64,000 bases of DNA. Source: JAEUJM01 sp964635055 (lineage in GTDB: Bacteria > Actinomycetota > Acidimicrobiia > Acidimicrobiales > DATDAH01). The position numbers were made by a program, and so were the translations under genes. This document shows positions 25,405-34,281 of the stretch, piece by piece (the first letter of the stretch is position 1; each line of letters starts with the position of its first letter). The notes under the pieces were generated by a model, which worked only from the letters and a program-made list of their open reading frames with translations, ran no database searches and was not told the DNA's origin. Location: the NCBI GenBank assembly GCA_964635055.1, contig CAZWMT010000006.1, forward strand, positions 62,001 to 126,000. Reading direction: 5' to 3'.

Positions 25405-27444
25405 GTGCGGGTGGGGGACACCAGGGGCGCGCGTCGCTGCCGGATCATCGTTGCCGGTGCAGTCGTGTCGCTGTGCGCTTCCGTGCTGGCGGTCGCCGCG
25501 CCCGCACCGACCCCCGCACTGGCCACCGGCACCCGCTACGTCGCCCTCGGCGACTCGTACACCTCGGGCCCCCTCATCCCCAATCAGTCCGGGCAGCCGC
25601 TCGGGTGCCTCCGCTCCGACCGTGACTACCCGCACCTGGTCGCGAGCGCGCTGGGCCTCTCGCTCACCGATGTGAGCTGCAGCGGCGCCGAGACCGAGGA
25701 CATGACGAACGCCCAGGGGGTGACCCCGGGCCCCAACCCGCCTCAGTTCGACGCCCTCACCGCCGACACCGACGTCGTCACGGTCGGCATCGGCGGCAAC
25801 GACATCGGCTTCTCCTCGATCGTGAAGGACTGCGTGGCCATCCTGCCGATCACCGCGGTCTGCCAGCCCGACTACGTGCGCAACGGGGTCGACGAGATCA
25901 GCAACCGCATCGCCGCGACCGCACCGAAGATCGCCGCGGTGATCCATGGGATCCGGGCGCGTTCGCCGCGCGCCCGCATCTACGTGGTGGGCTACCCGGC
26001 GATCCTGCCCGAGACCGGCGGCGGGTGCTGGCCCTCGCTGCCGCTGTCCAACGCCGACCTCCCCTGGTTGCGGGCGAAGAACAGGGAGCTCAACACCATG
26101 TTGGCCACCCAGGCGGCGGCCAACGGTGCGCACTACGTGGACGTGTACACGCCGGGCATCGGCCACGACGCCTGCCAGGGCGACGGCACCCGTTGGGTCG
26201 AGCCGATCATCCCCAGCGGCCTCCAGGCGGCGCCGGTGCACCCCAACGCGACGGGCATGGCCGGCATGGCCGCGGCGGTCGCGGCCAGGATCACCGCCAC
26301 GCCGAACGCCCCGTCCGCGCCTCGCGGCCTGACCGCAGTGGCGGGCGACGGCCAGGTGTCGTTGTCGTGGACGGCCCCGGTCGACGACGGGGGTGGCGCG
26401 GTCTCGGCCTATCGCGTGTTCCGCGATGGCGTCCTGGCCCACACCACCGCGAACGGGGCGACGAGGTCGTTCGTCGACACCGGCCGCACCAACGGTCAGA
26501 CCTACCGCTACACGGTCGTCGCGGTGAACGGGGCGGGCCCAGGCCCCGCATCGGCGGCGGCGTCGGCCACCCCACTGGGGTTGCCGTCGGCTCCCGGCAC
26601 CCCCACCGCGACCGGGGGTGACGGTCAGGTGACCCTGTCGTGGACGGCGCCGTCCTCGACCGGGGGATCGCCGGTCACCGGGTACCGGCTGTACCGCGAC
26701 GACACAGCACTTGCGGCCACGCTCGGCGCGACCGACCTCGACTACGTGGACACCGATGTGGCCAACGGCCAGGCCTACCGGTACCGGGTGGCGGCCCGCA
26801 CCGCGGTCGGTGAAGGCGCCCGCAGCGGGGAGGCCTCGGCCACGCCGGTGGCCGCCTTCACCTGCTGCCCGCCCAATGGCTACACCGACGTCGGCCCCGA
26901 CCTCGACGGAGCGGTCGACTGGGCCACCTACTTCGACGTGGCCACCGGGTTCGGCGACGGCACCTTCCGGCCCGCCCGGGCGTTGAAGCGCAAGCAGGTC
27001 GTGTCGATGCTCTGGCACCTCATGGACGAGCCGAGCGGTTCGCCCCACATGTCGTACCTCGACGTGGCGACGACCGCGCCCTACGCCGAAGCCCTCGACT
27101 GGGCCACCGCGCAGGGTCTCGTGTCCGGGTACCGCGACGGTTCCTTCCGCCCGACCACCGCGGTCACGCGCGCCCAGCTCGTCGTCATGATGTGGCACCT
27201 GGTCGGCGCCCCTGCCGGGAGCCCACCGCACCCCTACACCGACACCCGCCCGGGTGCCTTCTACCAGGTGGCGCTGGACTGGGCCGCCGACCACGGGCTG
27301 GTCGACGACCCCGCCGGCGGGACGCGGTTCCGTCCGAAGGACACCGCCACCCGCGGGGTGATCGTCACCTGGCTGCACAACCTTGCCTGGACGGCCGAGG
27401 CGTGGGGTGACGTCTCGCCGCTGCCCGACGCCGTCCTGTTCTGA
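25405..27444 (+). CDS. SLH-anchored SGNH hydrolase with two FN3 domains
   Basis: A 679-residue exported enzyme. After a signal peptide (hydrophobic core about residues 14-38) comes an SGNH/GDSL esterase-lipase domain: GDSYTSG with catalytic Ser51, GIGGNDIGF near residue 127, and VHPNATGM with His279. Two fibronectin type III modules follow (about 295-475; GDGQVSLSWTAP and GDGQVTLSWTAP). Three SLH repeats end the protein (about 490-675; YTDVGPDLDGAVDWAT, GYRDGSFRPTTAVTRAQLVV). The SLH repeats would tether the enzyme to secondary cell-wall polymer. It should deacylate lipids or polysaccharide esters at the surface. GTG at 25405 is the chosen start, with GTG 25411 also possible. The M23 gene begins one base after its stop. 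Confidence 0.87.
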   Translation: MRVGDTRGARRCRIIVAGAVVSLCASVLAVAAPAPTPALATGTRYVALGDSYTSGPLIPNQSGQPLGCLRSDRDYPHLVASALGLSLTDVSCSGAETEDMTNAQGVTPGPNPPQFDALTADTDVVTVGIGGNDIGFSSIVKDCVAILPITAVCQPDYVRNGVDEISNRIAATAPKIAAVIHGIRARSPRARIYVVGYPAILPETGGGCWPSLPLSNADLPWLRAKNRELNTMLATQAAANGAHYVDVYTPGIGHDACQGDGTRWVEPIIPSGLQAAPVHPNATGMAGMAAAVAARITATPNAPSAPRGLTAVAGDGQVSLSWTAPVDDGGGAVSAYRVFRDGVLAHTTANGATRSFVDTGRTNGQTYRYTVVAVNGAGPGPASAAASATPLGLPSAPGTPTATGGDGQVTLSWTAPSSTGGSPVTGYRLYRDDTALAATLGATDLDYVDTDVANGQAYRYRVAARTAVGEGARSGEASATPVAAFTCCPPNGYTDVGPDLDGAVDWATYFDVATGFGDGTFRPARALKRKQVVSMLWHLMDEPSGSPHMSYLDVATTAPYAEALDWATAQGLVSGYRDGSFRPTTAVTRAQLVVMMWHLVGAPAGSPPHPYTDTRPGAFYQVALDWAADHGLVDDPAGGTRFRPKDTATRGVIVTWLHNLAWTAEAWGDVSPLPDAVLF

Positions 27445-27445
27445 C

Positions 27446-28132
27446 GTGGCGATCACCAGGCGGCCTTGCGCCGCGGCTGCAGCGGTCATGCTCGCGGGGT
27501 CGCTCACGATGGTCTCGCTCGTCGGCCCGGCGCTGCTGGCGGCGGGCGCCGAGCAGGTCGGCGGCGCCGACGGGGTCGACCAGGGTGACTTCGAGACGCC
27601 GTTCCCCTGCGGCCAGGTCTGGGGGGCCAGCACCCACGCCGACCACCCGGCGGTCGACTGGAACGGCGTCGGCCCCGCCGCCGGGTCGGCCGACCTCGGC
27701 CTGCCTGTGGTGGCCGGCCTGGACGGCACGGTGATCGACGCGGGTGAGCAGAGCGGGTACGGACAACGCGTGGTCGTCGACCACGGCGACGGGTGGACCA
27801 CCCTGTACGCCCACCTGTCGGCAATCACCGTGCTGGTCGGCCAGCACGTCGTGATGGGCACGACCCTCGGCAACGTGGGCGACACCGGCACCTCGGGCGG
27901 CCCCCACCTGCACTGGGAGCAGCGGTTCCTCGGGCAGCCGGTGCCGGTGCTGTGGGCCGGTGGCGCACCGATCGACACCACCTACGGCTCACCCGGTCCC
28001 ACCTACGTCAGCGGCAACTGCGCCTCCCACAGCTACGGCGTGTCGGTGGTCGCCCCGCCCGGCGCCGGTCCGCCGCTGGTGGCCGTCGGGCCTGCTGCCT
28101 GCGCCCCCGGCGGCGGCTGCGCCTACGGCTGA
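27446..28132 (+). CDS. M23 family (LytM-like) peptidase, exported
   Basis: A 228-residue protein with a signal peptide from the GTG at 27446 and one M23 domain. The zinc ligands are visible: HPAVDW (His-x3-Asp) and PHLHW (HxH), with HGDGWTTLYAHL between them. LytM-type M23 enzymes cut peptidoglycan cross-bridges. The start is one base after the SGNH-SLH stop (TGA C GTG), so the two form an operon and probably act together at the wall. The C-terminus is Pro/Gly/Ala-rich with several Cys residues. An upstream in-frame start would run into the SLH gene without adding sense. Confidence 0.85.
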   Translation: MAITRRPCAAAAAVMLAGSLTMVSLVGPALLAAGAEQVGGADGVDQGDFETPFPCGQVWGASTHADHPAVDWNGVGPAAGSADLGLPVVAGLDGTVIDAGEQSGYGQRVVVDHGDGWTTLYAHLSAITVLVGQHVVMGTTLGNVGDTGTSGGPHLHWEQRFLGQPVPVLWAGGAPIDTTYGSPGPTYVSGNCASHSYGVSVVAPPGAGPPLVAVGPAACAPGGGCAYG

Positions 28133-28151
28133 ACGCAGGGCAGGGCGCGTT

Positions 28152-28195
28152 CTGGCACCGGATTCCGGTGCTACCGCCCCGAAGTCCGGTGCCAG
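28152..28195. terminator. Hairpin between convergent genes; diverged REP-like copy
   Basis: CTGGCACCGGA (28152-28162) pairs with TCCGGTGCCAG (28185-28195) over a 22-nt loop, between the M23 stop and the convergent VOC gene stop. Its flanks (TTCTGG at the left, CCAGTTC at the right) match the REP-like family at 31046, 36714, 39483 and 59444. The stem core has changed on both sides while keeping pairing. A bidirectional terminator role fits its place. Confidence 0.55.
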
Positions 28196-28235
28196 TTCAC
28201 CAGTTCAGGGGGCGGCGCCCCACCTCTGGGGCGGC

Positions 28236-28688
28236 TCAGAGCCGGAGCGGGCGGACGGGGCTCATCATCAGCTCGGGCTGGTTGGCCCAGTCGACGCCCG
28301 GGACGTCGATGTAGAGCTCGATCTCGTTGCCGTCGGGGTCGAGGATGTAGAGGCTGTGGGTGACGGTGTGGTCGCTGGCCCCCGCGATGGGCACGCCGGC
28401 GGCCTCGACCGTGGCCAGCGCCTCACGCAGCTCGTCGTCGGTGTCGCCCACCTTCAGGCCGAAGTGGTACAGCCCGACACGGCGGCCCTGTGGCACCGCG
28501 GTGGCGTCGGGGCCGACCTCGATCAGGAGCAGCTCGTGGTGGGTGCGGCCGCTCGTGAAGGCAGCCGCCCCCCGGATGGGGGCGTCGGCGTCGACCGGTG
28601 CCCACCCGAGCACGTCGCGGTAGAACGCGACCGACCGCTGCAGGTCTCGCACGTAGAGCACCAGATGCCCGAGCTCCTTGATCTCCAT
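28236..28688 (-). CDS. VOC family (glyoxalase/dioxygenase-fold) protein
   Basis: A 150-residue vicinal-oxygen-chelate protein with two beta-alpha-beta-beta-beta modules. ELGHLVLYVRDLQRSVAFYR opens module one and supplies a metal His; GLYHFGLKVGD begins module two and DPDGNEIELYID gives the metal Glu. It closely resembles extradiol dioxygenase or glyoxalase-like proteins. The ATG at 28688 follows a good GGAGAGG site by four bases. The substrate is unknown. It sits tail to tail with the M23 gene. Confidence 0.82.
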   Translation of the reverse strand: MEIKELGHLVLYVRDLQRSVAFYRDVLGWAPVDADAPIRGAAAFTSGRTHHELLLIEVGPDATAVPQGRRVGLYHFGLKVGDTDDELREALATVEAAGVPIAGASDHTVTHSLYILDPDGNEIELYIDVPGVDWANQPELMMSPVRPLRL

Positions 28689-28778
28689 CGACCTCTCCTC
28701 GTCCTCGGCGTGGCGTCCGGCACGGCCACGGTTCTGCAACACGGTCTGCAACACCGGGCGCCGCCCCGGTATGCCGGA

Positions 28779-29225
28779 TCAGCGACGACCGCGGGTGGCC
28801 GTGGCGTGGGCCACGAACTCGTCGACCGGTGTGGCCGCGATCATCTCGCCGATCACGTCGAGCGGCAGCGCGTCCAGCCGTCTGAACCGCACACAACTGG
28901 CACCCATGTCGGGCTTCAGGCCGGCGTCGGCGAATCCCTGTTCCAGGCGCGCTCGCAACGCGGGATCGGCGTACACGTTGCTGAGGTAGACGGCCATGTG
29001 GCGCTTCTGCGAGGCCAGGCCCGCATACGACAGTGGCTCGCCGTTGTAGGTGTCCGGACAGATGGCCAGCGGTACCTCGTAGCTGATCATCCCCCAATTC
29101 ATGACCTCGACGTACCCGGCGGGCAGGTTCTCCAGGATCACCGCGCGCACGGCCTCGAGTGCCTGACGCCGATCGGCCGGCAACTGCTCGAGGTAGGCCT
29201 CGACCGAGGTCGCATCGCTGTGCAC
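28779..29225 (-). CDS. DUF1801-type (YdhG-like) small protein
   Basis: A 148-residue cytoplasmic protein of the DUF1801 / YdhG fold. Characteristic parts are EAYLEQLPADRRQALEAVRA at the start, the NWGMISYEVP segment, and YAGLASQKRHMAVYLSNVYA in the middle. The family has a YjbR/MmcQ-like ligand-binding fold with no established reaction. GTG at 29225 is the start, lacking a clear Shine-Dalgarno site. It begins 10 bp after the stop of the upstream phosphotransferase-like gene, so the two are probably co-transcribed. Confidence 0.72.
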   Translation of the reverse strand: MHSDATSVEAYLEQLPADRRQALEAVRAVILENLPAGYVEVMNWGMISYEVPLAICPDTYNGEPLSYAGLASQKRHMAVYLSNVYADPALRARLEQGFADAGLKPDMGASCVRFRRLDALPLDVIGEMIAATPVDEFVAHATATRGRR

Positions 29226-29235
29226 GGCGCGGAGG

Positions 29236-30351
29236 TTACCGGTGGGTGGCCACCTGGTTCAGGGCGCCGAGGGTGTCGAGGTCGGATGTCGCCGTCGCCG
29301 CCCGGTCGAGGCCCGCTCGCCACTGGGCTTCGGGCTGGAGGCGGTCGCCCATGGCCGCGGTGAACACGGCGCCCCGCAGCGCGTCGAGGGCGTAGAGGCG
29401 GTAGTGGAGCCAGGCGTCGTCACGGTCGGGTGGGTCGACGCCGAGCCGGCGCAACTCGCCGAGGTAGTGATCGACCCAGTCCCGCTCGTGCGCCCGCCGC
29501 ATCTCCACCGGGGTGGACAGCACCGAGAAGTAGGCCACGTCCCGCAGGCCGTGGCCCTGCTGGAGCACCTGCCAGTCGTACAGACCGGCGCGGCCGTCGG
29601 GCAGGGCGTAGGTGTTGCCGAGGTGGGTGTCGCCGTGCAGCAGCGTCGTCGGTCCGGTGGCCCGGTGGTCGTCGAGGGCGTGGTCGAGGGCCTGGGCGCG
29701 CTCCAGGAGGCGGGCGTTGCTGTCGCCGAGCTCGTCCGCGAGTCGCGACCGGGCCCGGCGCAGCGCGGTGCTGAGCAGCAGGCGCTGGAGGCGGCGCACC
29801 CGGTCGTTGTCGGCTGGCCGGAACACCCAGCGCAGGTCGCCCCCGAACCGGCGGCTGCCCCAGAGCGGCGCGTGCACCCGGGCCAGGGCGGTCATCACCG
29901 CGTCGGCGTGGTCGGCCGAGCATCCACCGGCGACCGTGGGGAAGTGGGCGCCGGTACCGGCCAGGTCCTCGAGCAGGAGGGCGAAGCGCCCGGCCCGCCC
30001 GCGGTCGGCGACGTACCCACGAGGCGCGGGCAGGTCGACGTGGGGTCGGATGGTGGCGTAGAAGCCCACCTCGTTGGCGCCGAGCCCGATCAACGTGCCG
30101 AACAGGCGGGCACCGGCGCCGTCGGCGGGCAGCTTCACGAACATCGACGCCGGCGGTTCGGCGACCGGATCGTCATCGCCCTCGGGTGCCGGGCCCCAGG
30201 TCAGGTGGAGACGGGCCCGAGAGGTGGTGCCTGACTCGAGCGGTTGCACGCCGACCGCGCGGAGCCGCGCCGGGTCGAGGCCGGTCTCCGGGCCGGCGCC
30301 GGCCAGTGCCGCGCGCAGCCAGGTCAGGTCGAGGTCCCCCGTGGTCAGCAC
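29236..30351 (-). CDS. Aminoglycoside phosphotransferase-fold kinase
   Basis: A 371-residue protein of the APH/choline kinase/ecdysteroid-kinase-like superfamily. A Lys in MFVKLP (Lys73) would hold ATP, the catalytic loop is HGDTHLGN (residues 239-246) and the metal Asp is in LYDWQ (Asp259). The length and the HGDTHLGNTY block fit the DUF1679/ecdysteroid-kinase-like branch, common in acyl-CoA-metabolising actinobacteria. Resistance to aminoglycosides is unlikely; a small hydroxylated metabolite is more probable. It is divergent from the carboxymuconolactone-decarboxylase-like gene over only 29 bp. Confidence 0.78.
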   Translation of the reverse strand: MLTTGDLDLTWLRAALAGAGPETGLDPARLRAVGVQPLESGTTSRARLHLTWGPAPEGDDDPVAEPPASMFVKLPADGAGARLFGTLIGLGANEVGFYATIRPHVDLPAPRGYVADRGRAGRFALLLEDLAGTGAHFPTVAGGCSADHADAVMTALARVHAPLWGSRRFGGDLRWVFRPADNDRVRRLQRLLLSTALRRARSRLADELGDSNARLLERAQALDHALDDHRATGPTTLLHGDTHLGNTYALPDGRAGLYDWQVLQQGHGLRDVAYFSVLSTPVEMRRAHERDWVDHYLGELRRLGVDPPDRDDAWLHYRLYALDALRGAVFTAAMGDRLQPEAQWRAGLDRAATATSDLDTLGALNQVATHR

Positions 30352-30380
30352 CGCACCGTCACCATGGGGGAGAGTGAACC

Positions 30381-31034
30381 ATGCCCCGACTCCGAGAGAT
30401 CCCCCGCAGTGAGGTGACGGCCCCGATCGTCACGATGATGTACGACCACCTGTTCGGCGATCGCGACCCCGTCGCCGAGCCCGGCACCACCACCGGCACC
30501 CCCGGCGACTGGTGGACCGTCTTCGCCGCGGTGCCCGACGTCTTCGAGCACGCGGTGGCGGGCTTCGGCCTCTACCAGAGCCCCAAGCGGGTGCTCGACC
30601 CCGTGCTGCGCGAGCTGGGCCAGACCCGTGCGGGCTGGGTGGTGGGCAGCCAGTTCGTGTTCTCGCAGCACTGCAAGTCGTGCCGCCTGCTGGGCATGAG
30701 CGAGGCCAAGATCGCCGCCATCGCCCACTGGCCGGCGTCGGACGAGTTCACCGAGGTCGAGCGGCTCGTGCTGGCCTACACCGACGCGCTGGCGCTGCAG
30801 GGTGGGCGCATGCACGAGGGACTGTTCCGGGCCCTCCACGATCACCTGGGCGAGGCCGAGATCCTCGAGCTCACCTACATCACGGCCATGTACATCATGC
30901 ACGCCATCATGAGCCGCGCCCTTCGCACCGAGTGGGACGACCGCGACGACCCGATCGTCGAGATCGCCGGCCCCGACGGCTTCACCGGCTACGACGTGGG
31001 CGCCGAGATCAGCGCCCCGCCCGCGGACGACTGA
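30381..31034 (+). CDS. Carboxymuconolactone decarboxylase / AhpD-like protein
   Basis: A 217-residue AhpD-like helical protein. The core is GWVVGSQFVFSQHCKSCRLL, where CKSC supplies the pair expected for AhpD-type redox activity; GMSEAKIAAIAHWPASDEFT and AERLVLAYTD-like segments follow, as in the CMD family (PF02627). Either peroxide-linked disulphide chemistry or lactone decarboxylation is possible; the CxxC favours the redox role. It ends 12 bp before a REP-like palindrome that separates it from the convergent molybdopterin oxidoreductase gene. Confidence 0.75.
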   Translation: MPRLREIPRSEVTAPIVTMMYDHLFGDRDPVAEPGTTTGTPGDWWTVFAAVPDVFEHAVAGFGLYQSPKRVLDPVLRELGQTRAGWVVGSQFVFSQHCKSCRLLGMSEAKIAAIAHWPASDEFTEVERLVLAYTDALALQGGRMHEGLFRALHDHLGEAEILELTYITAMYIMHAIMSRALRTEWDDRDDPIVEIAGPDGFTGYDVGAEISAPPADD

Positions 31035-31045
31035 TGTATCCCTCG

Positions 31046-31093
31046 TTCTGGCTCCCGATTCGACCGCGATAGCGATCGAATCGGGAGCCAGAA
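31046..31093. repeat. REP-like palindrome, copy 1
   Basis: TTCTGGCTCCCGATTCGA (31046-31063) and its exact reverse complement (31076-31093) form perfect 18-bp arms around a 12-nt loop. It lies between convergent stops and probably terminates transcription both ways. Near-identical arms occur at 36714-36757, 39483-39526 and 59444-59487. The loop of this copy differs from the other three. Confidence 0.85.
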
Positions 31094-31109
31094 GCACGGA
31101 GGTCCGAGG

Positions 31110-33359
31110 TCAGGCGGGGGTGACGGTGACGGGGACGCCGTTCAACACGGCGTTGCCCGACAGTGGGTCGAGCGCGCCGTCGTCGGTCAGGACGTTGGTG
31201 TTCACGCCGGCGTGGGCCGCGGCCACCGCCATCTGTGCGCCGGAATCGTCGTGGCCCCACCCGTGGGGCAGGCTGACCACACCGGCCAGGATCTCGTCGG
31301 TCACCTCGACCGGCGCCACCACCTTGCCCACCCGTGAGGTCACCTCCGCCTGGCCGCCGTCGCGGAGGCCCAGCCGATCGGCGTCGTCGGGGTGCACCTG
31401 CAGCGTGCACCGGTCCTTGCCCTTCACCAGCACGTCCACGTTGTGCATCCACGAGTTGTTCGAACGCACGTGGCGCCGGCCGATCAGGGTGAGGTGCCCG
31501 TTGCGGGGCGCGCCCAGCGCCTCCACGAGCCGGGGCAGGTCGGCGAGGAAGGCGTCCGGCGCCAGCTCGACCTGGCCGGTAGGGGTCTTGAGCACCTCGG
31601 GGATGCGAGGTTGGAGGGGCCCGAGGTCGAGGCCGTGGGGGTGGTCGAGCAGGGTCTGGAAGGTGACCCCGTCGGGGTTCGCCCCGAACCCGTCGCCGTA
31701 CGCCCCGGTGCGAACCATGGCTTCGAGCACCTGCTCGGGGCCGTCCTCGGCCACCATCAGGGCGAGCAGGTCGGCCACCGTCTTGCCCTCCGCCACGCCG
31801 CCGGGCTTGGTGGCCCGGCCGAGCACCCGGTCGAGCACGAGGCCGTCGATGATGGCCGGATCCGCGGTGGCGCCCATCCCGCCCAGCACGAGCGCGAGGC
31901 GGGCGAGGATGGTGTGCTCGGGCAGCTGGTCGGCGGGGTCGGCGGGCAGCACCGCGGGCGAGTAGTTGGCCACGTTGCGCACCGACAGGGTGGTGAAGGC
32001 GAGGTCGTAGTGACTCTTCTCCAGGGCGTCGGGGGGCGGCAGGATCACGTCGGCGTGGCGGGTGGTCTCGTTGCGGTAGGGGTCGATGCTCACCATGAAC
32101 TCGAGCGACGCCAGCGCCGACTCGAGGTGGGTGCTGTTGGGCGCCGAGCGGGCCGGGTTGCCGGCGAGGGTGATGAGCGCCCGCACCTGCCCGTCGCCCG
32201 GTGTCTCGATCTCGTCGGCGAGGGTGGCGATGGGGAACTCGGAGCGGACCTCGGGGTGGCCCTTCACCCGGCTGGTGGACCGGCCGGTGCTGAAGCCGCG
32301 ACCCTTGCCCGAGCCCTTCGCGCCGGTGAGGGCGAGTGGGAACATCATCCCGCCGGGACGGTCGAGGTTGCCGGTGAGGGCGGTGACGAGGTCAGACGCC
32401 CAGGAGGCGATGGTGCCGAAGGCGACGGTGTTGGTGCCGATGCGCCCGTAGACCGCGGCGGACTCGGCGGCGGCGACCTCACGGGTGAGGCGGCGGATGG
32501 TGTCGGCGTCGATGCCGGTGTGCTCGGCGACGGCCTCGGGGGAGAAGGGCTCGACCGCGTCGCGCACGGCCTCGATCCCGCTGAACACCGCAGGATCGAG
32601 CTCGGCCGACACGAGGTCCTCGGCGAACAGCACGTGGACCATGGCTAGGAGGAGGTGGCCGTCGGCACCGGGGCGGATGGGCACGTGCTCGTCGGCGTTC
32701 TTGGCCGTCTTGGTCAGCCGCGGGTCGACCACGACCACCTTCCCGCCGCGGGCACGGATGGCTTCGAGGCGGCCGGGGAAGTCGGGCGCGGTGCACAGGC
32801 TGCCGTTCGACTCGTACGGGTTGGCACCGAGCATCAGCAGGTGGCTCGTGCGATCGAGGTCGGGGACGGGAATGGCGTCGGGGCTGCCGTACATCGCACC
32901 GCAAGAGACGTGCCGGGGCATCTGGTCGACGGTGCTGGCCGAGTAGAGGTTGCGGCTGGCCAGCGAGGTGATCAGGGCCCGGGCGTAGATGCCGGCGCCG
33001 AGGTTGTGCACGGTCGGGTTGCCCAGGTACAGCGCCACCGCATCTCGTCCGTGCTCCTCCATGAGGGGCAGGAGGCGGCGCTCGATCTCGGCGAAGGCCT
33101 CGTCCCAGCTCACCTCGGCCCAGGTGGCGTCGGCGCCCTCGCCGGAGCGGATGAGCGGCCGGCGGATTCGGTCGGGGTCGGTGTGGAGCTGCTTCAGGGT
33201 CGAGCCCTTGGGGCAGATGAACCCGTGGCTGAACACGTCGTCGCGGTCACCCCGGATGCGCACCACCTCGTCGCCCTTGGTGGTGATCTCCAGCCCGCAC
33301 GTGGCCTCGCACAACGGACAGGTGCGGAAGTGCGTCTGCGTCTCGGCGCTGTCGGTCAC
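31110..33359 (-). CDS. Molybdopterin-dependent oxidoreductase with one [4Fe-4S] site
   Basis: A 749-residue member of the DMSO reductase family. The N-terminal iron-sulphur motif is CPLCEATCGLE, with Cys14, Cys17 and Cys21, and the fourth ligand at FICPKG (Cys49). VDPRLTKTAKNADEHVPIRP, GNLDRPGGMMFPLALTG and the C-terminal molybdopterin dinucleotide-binding domain (VHPDDADRLGLRDGGQAEVT) follow. There is no Tat signal, so it is cytoplasmic, resembling assimilatory nitrate-reductase or formate-dehydrogenase-like single-subunit proteins of actinobacteria. No electron-transfer subunit or cofactor-biosynthesis gene is adjacent, and the substrate is unclear. The start is GTG at 33359. Confidence 0.85.
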   Translation of the reverse strand: MTDSAETQTHFRTCPLCEATCGLEITTKGDEVVRIRGDRDDVFSHGFICPKGSTLKQLHTDPDRIRRPLIRSGEGADATWAEVSWDEAFAEIERRLLPLMEEHGRDAVALYLGNPTVHNLGAGIYARALITSLASRNLYSASTVDQMPRHVSCGAMYGSPDAIPVPDLDRTSHLLMLGANPYESNGSLCTAPDFPGRLEAIRARGGKVVVVDPRLTKTAKNADEHVPIRPGADGHLLLAMVHVLFAEDLVSAELDPAVFSGIEAVRDAVEPFSPEAVAEHTGIDADTIRRLTREVAAAESAAVYGRIGTNTVAFGTIASWASDLVTALTGNLDRPGGMMFPLALTGAKGSGKGRGFSTGRSTSRVKGHPEVRSEFPIATLADEIETPGDGQVRALITLAGNPARSAPNSTHLESALASLEFMVSIDPYRNETTRHADVILPPPDALEKSHYDLAFTTLSVRNVANYSPAVLPADPADQLPEHTILARLALVLGGMGATADPAIIDGLVLDRVLGRATKPGGVAEGKTVADLLALMVAEDGPEQVLEAMVRTGAYGDGFGANPDGVTFQTLLDHPHGLDLGPLQPRIPEVLKTPTGQVELAPDAFLADLPRLVEALGAPRNGHLTLIGRRHVRSNNSWMHNVDVLVKGKDRCTLQVHPDDADRLGLRDGGQAEVTSRVGKVVAPVEVTDEILAGVVSLPHGWGHDDSGAQMAVAAAHAGVNTNVLTDDGALDPLSGNAVLNGVPVTVTPA

Positions 33360-33410
33360 GAGTGTCCCCCTCGATGGCGTACCCCTGATCCTGCCACCGG
33401 TTCCCCGAAC

Positions 33411-33451
33411 TCAGCGCAGAATCCGGCGCGCGACGCCGGAAGTTGCGCTGA
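33411..33451. terminator. Two-tier hairpin after ppk2
   Basis: Outer arms TCAGCGCA (33411-33418) and TGCGCTGA (33444-33451) enclose inner arms TCCGGCG (33422-33428) and CGCCGGA (33434-33440) with a 5-nt loop. The structure lies between the PPK2 stop (33489) and the start of the molybdopterin gene (33359), both minus strand. It is a likely terminator for ppk2, or a leader hairpin for the oxidoreductase. Confidence 0.45.
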
Positions 33452-33488
33452 CTTCGAGGCTGGCTCGTGGTCACGGGTGCGGGGGGCG

Positions 33489-34253
33489 TCAGCGCAGGAG
33501 GGTGCGGGCGGGGGCGGCGATCGCGGGGTCGGGGGCCACGGCCGCCGCCGGGTCCTTGCCGTCGTAGTCGAGGGAGTGGAGCACGTGGCGGATGGCGTGG
33601 AGGCGGGCGACCTTCTGGCGGTTGGCGTTCACGCCCGTCCACGGGGCCCACTCGGTGTCGGTGGCGTCGAGCATGGTGTGCAGCGCCTCGGTGTAGGCGT
33701 CGTACTTCTCCATGGCCACCTCGTCGATGGGGCTGATCTTCCACGCCTTGAGTGGATCCTCGCGGCGCTCTTGAAGGCGCTCGGCCTGCAGGTCGCGGTC
33801 CACGTCGAGGTAGAGCTTGAACAGGTGGACGCCGTCCTCGACCAGGGCCTGCTCGACCTCGGGGGCCTGACGCAGGAACAGGCGGTGCTGGTCGTCGGTG
33901 CAGAAGCCCATCACCGGCTCGACGCCGGCCCGGTTGTACCAGGAGCGGTCGAAGAAGACGATCTCGCCGGCGGTGGGGAGCTGCGCCACGTAGCGCTGGA
34001 AGTACCACTGGCCCTTCTCGGCGTCGCTCGGCTTCGGGAGGGCCACCACCCGGGCCTGGCGGGGGGCGAGGTGCTCGCGGAAGGCCTCGATGGTGCCGCC
34101 TTTGCCGGCGGCGTCGCGCCCCTCGAGCAGGATCACCACCCGCGCCCCCGAGGCGATCACCCACTGCTGCAGCTTCACCAGCTCCAGGTGCAGGGCGTGG
34201 AGTTGCTCGTCGTAGTCGTCGCCGTCGATCTTCGGGGGACGCGTCAGGGCCAC
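33489..34253 (-). CDS. ppk2: Polyphosphate kinase 2 family protein
   Basis: A 254-residue P-loop kinase that moves phosphate between polyphosphate and nucleotides. The Walker A motif is EGRDAAGKGG (residues 44-53), Walker B lies in EIVFFDRSWYNRAGVEPVMG with Asp102 and Arg103, and WKISPIDEVAMEKYDAYTEA forms the lid region. The length matches single-domain PPK2 (class I-like). The GTG at 34253 is preferred because upstream codons overlap the amidohydrolase gene and read as low-complexity sequence. It follows that gene by 28 bp and could be co-transcribed. Confidence 0.9.
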   Translation of the reverse strand: MALTRPPKIDGDDYDEQLHALHLELVKLQQWVIASGARVVILLEGRDAAGKGGTIEAFREHLAPRQARVVALPKPSDAEKGQWYFQRYVAQLPTAGEIVFFDRSWYNRAGVEPVMGFCTDDQHRLFLRQAPEVEQALVEDGVHLFKLYLDVDRDLQAERLQERREDPLKAWKISPIDEVAMEKYDAYTEALHTMLDATDTEWAPWTGVNANRQKVARLHAIRHVLHSLDYDGKDPAAAVAPDPAIAAPARTLLR

Positions 34254-34281
34254 GGTCGGCTCGCCTGGGGATCCGTGGCCG

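Noticed and set aside
29236..30351. Possible aminoglycoside-resistance kinase
   Set aside because: The fold is shared by many metabolite kinases; the length and motif details match the ecdysteroid-kinase-like branch.
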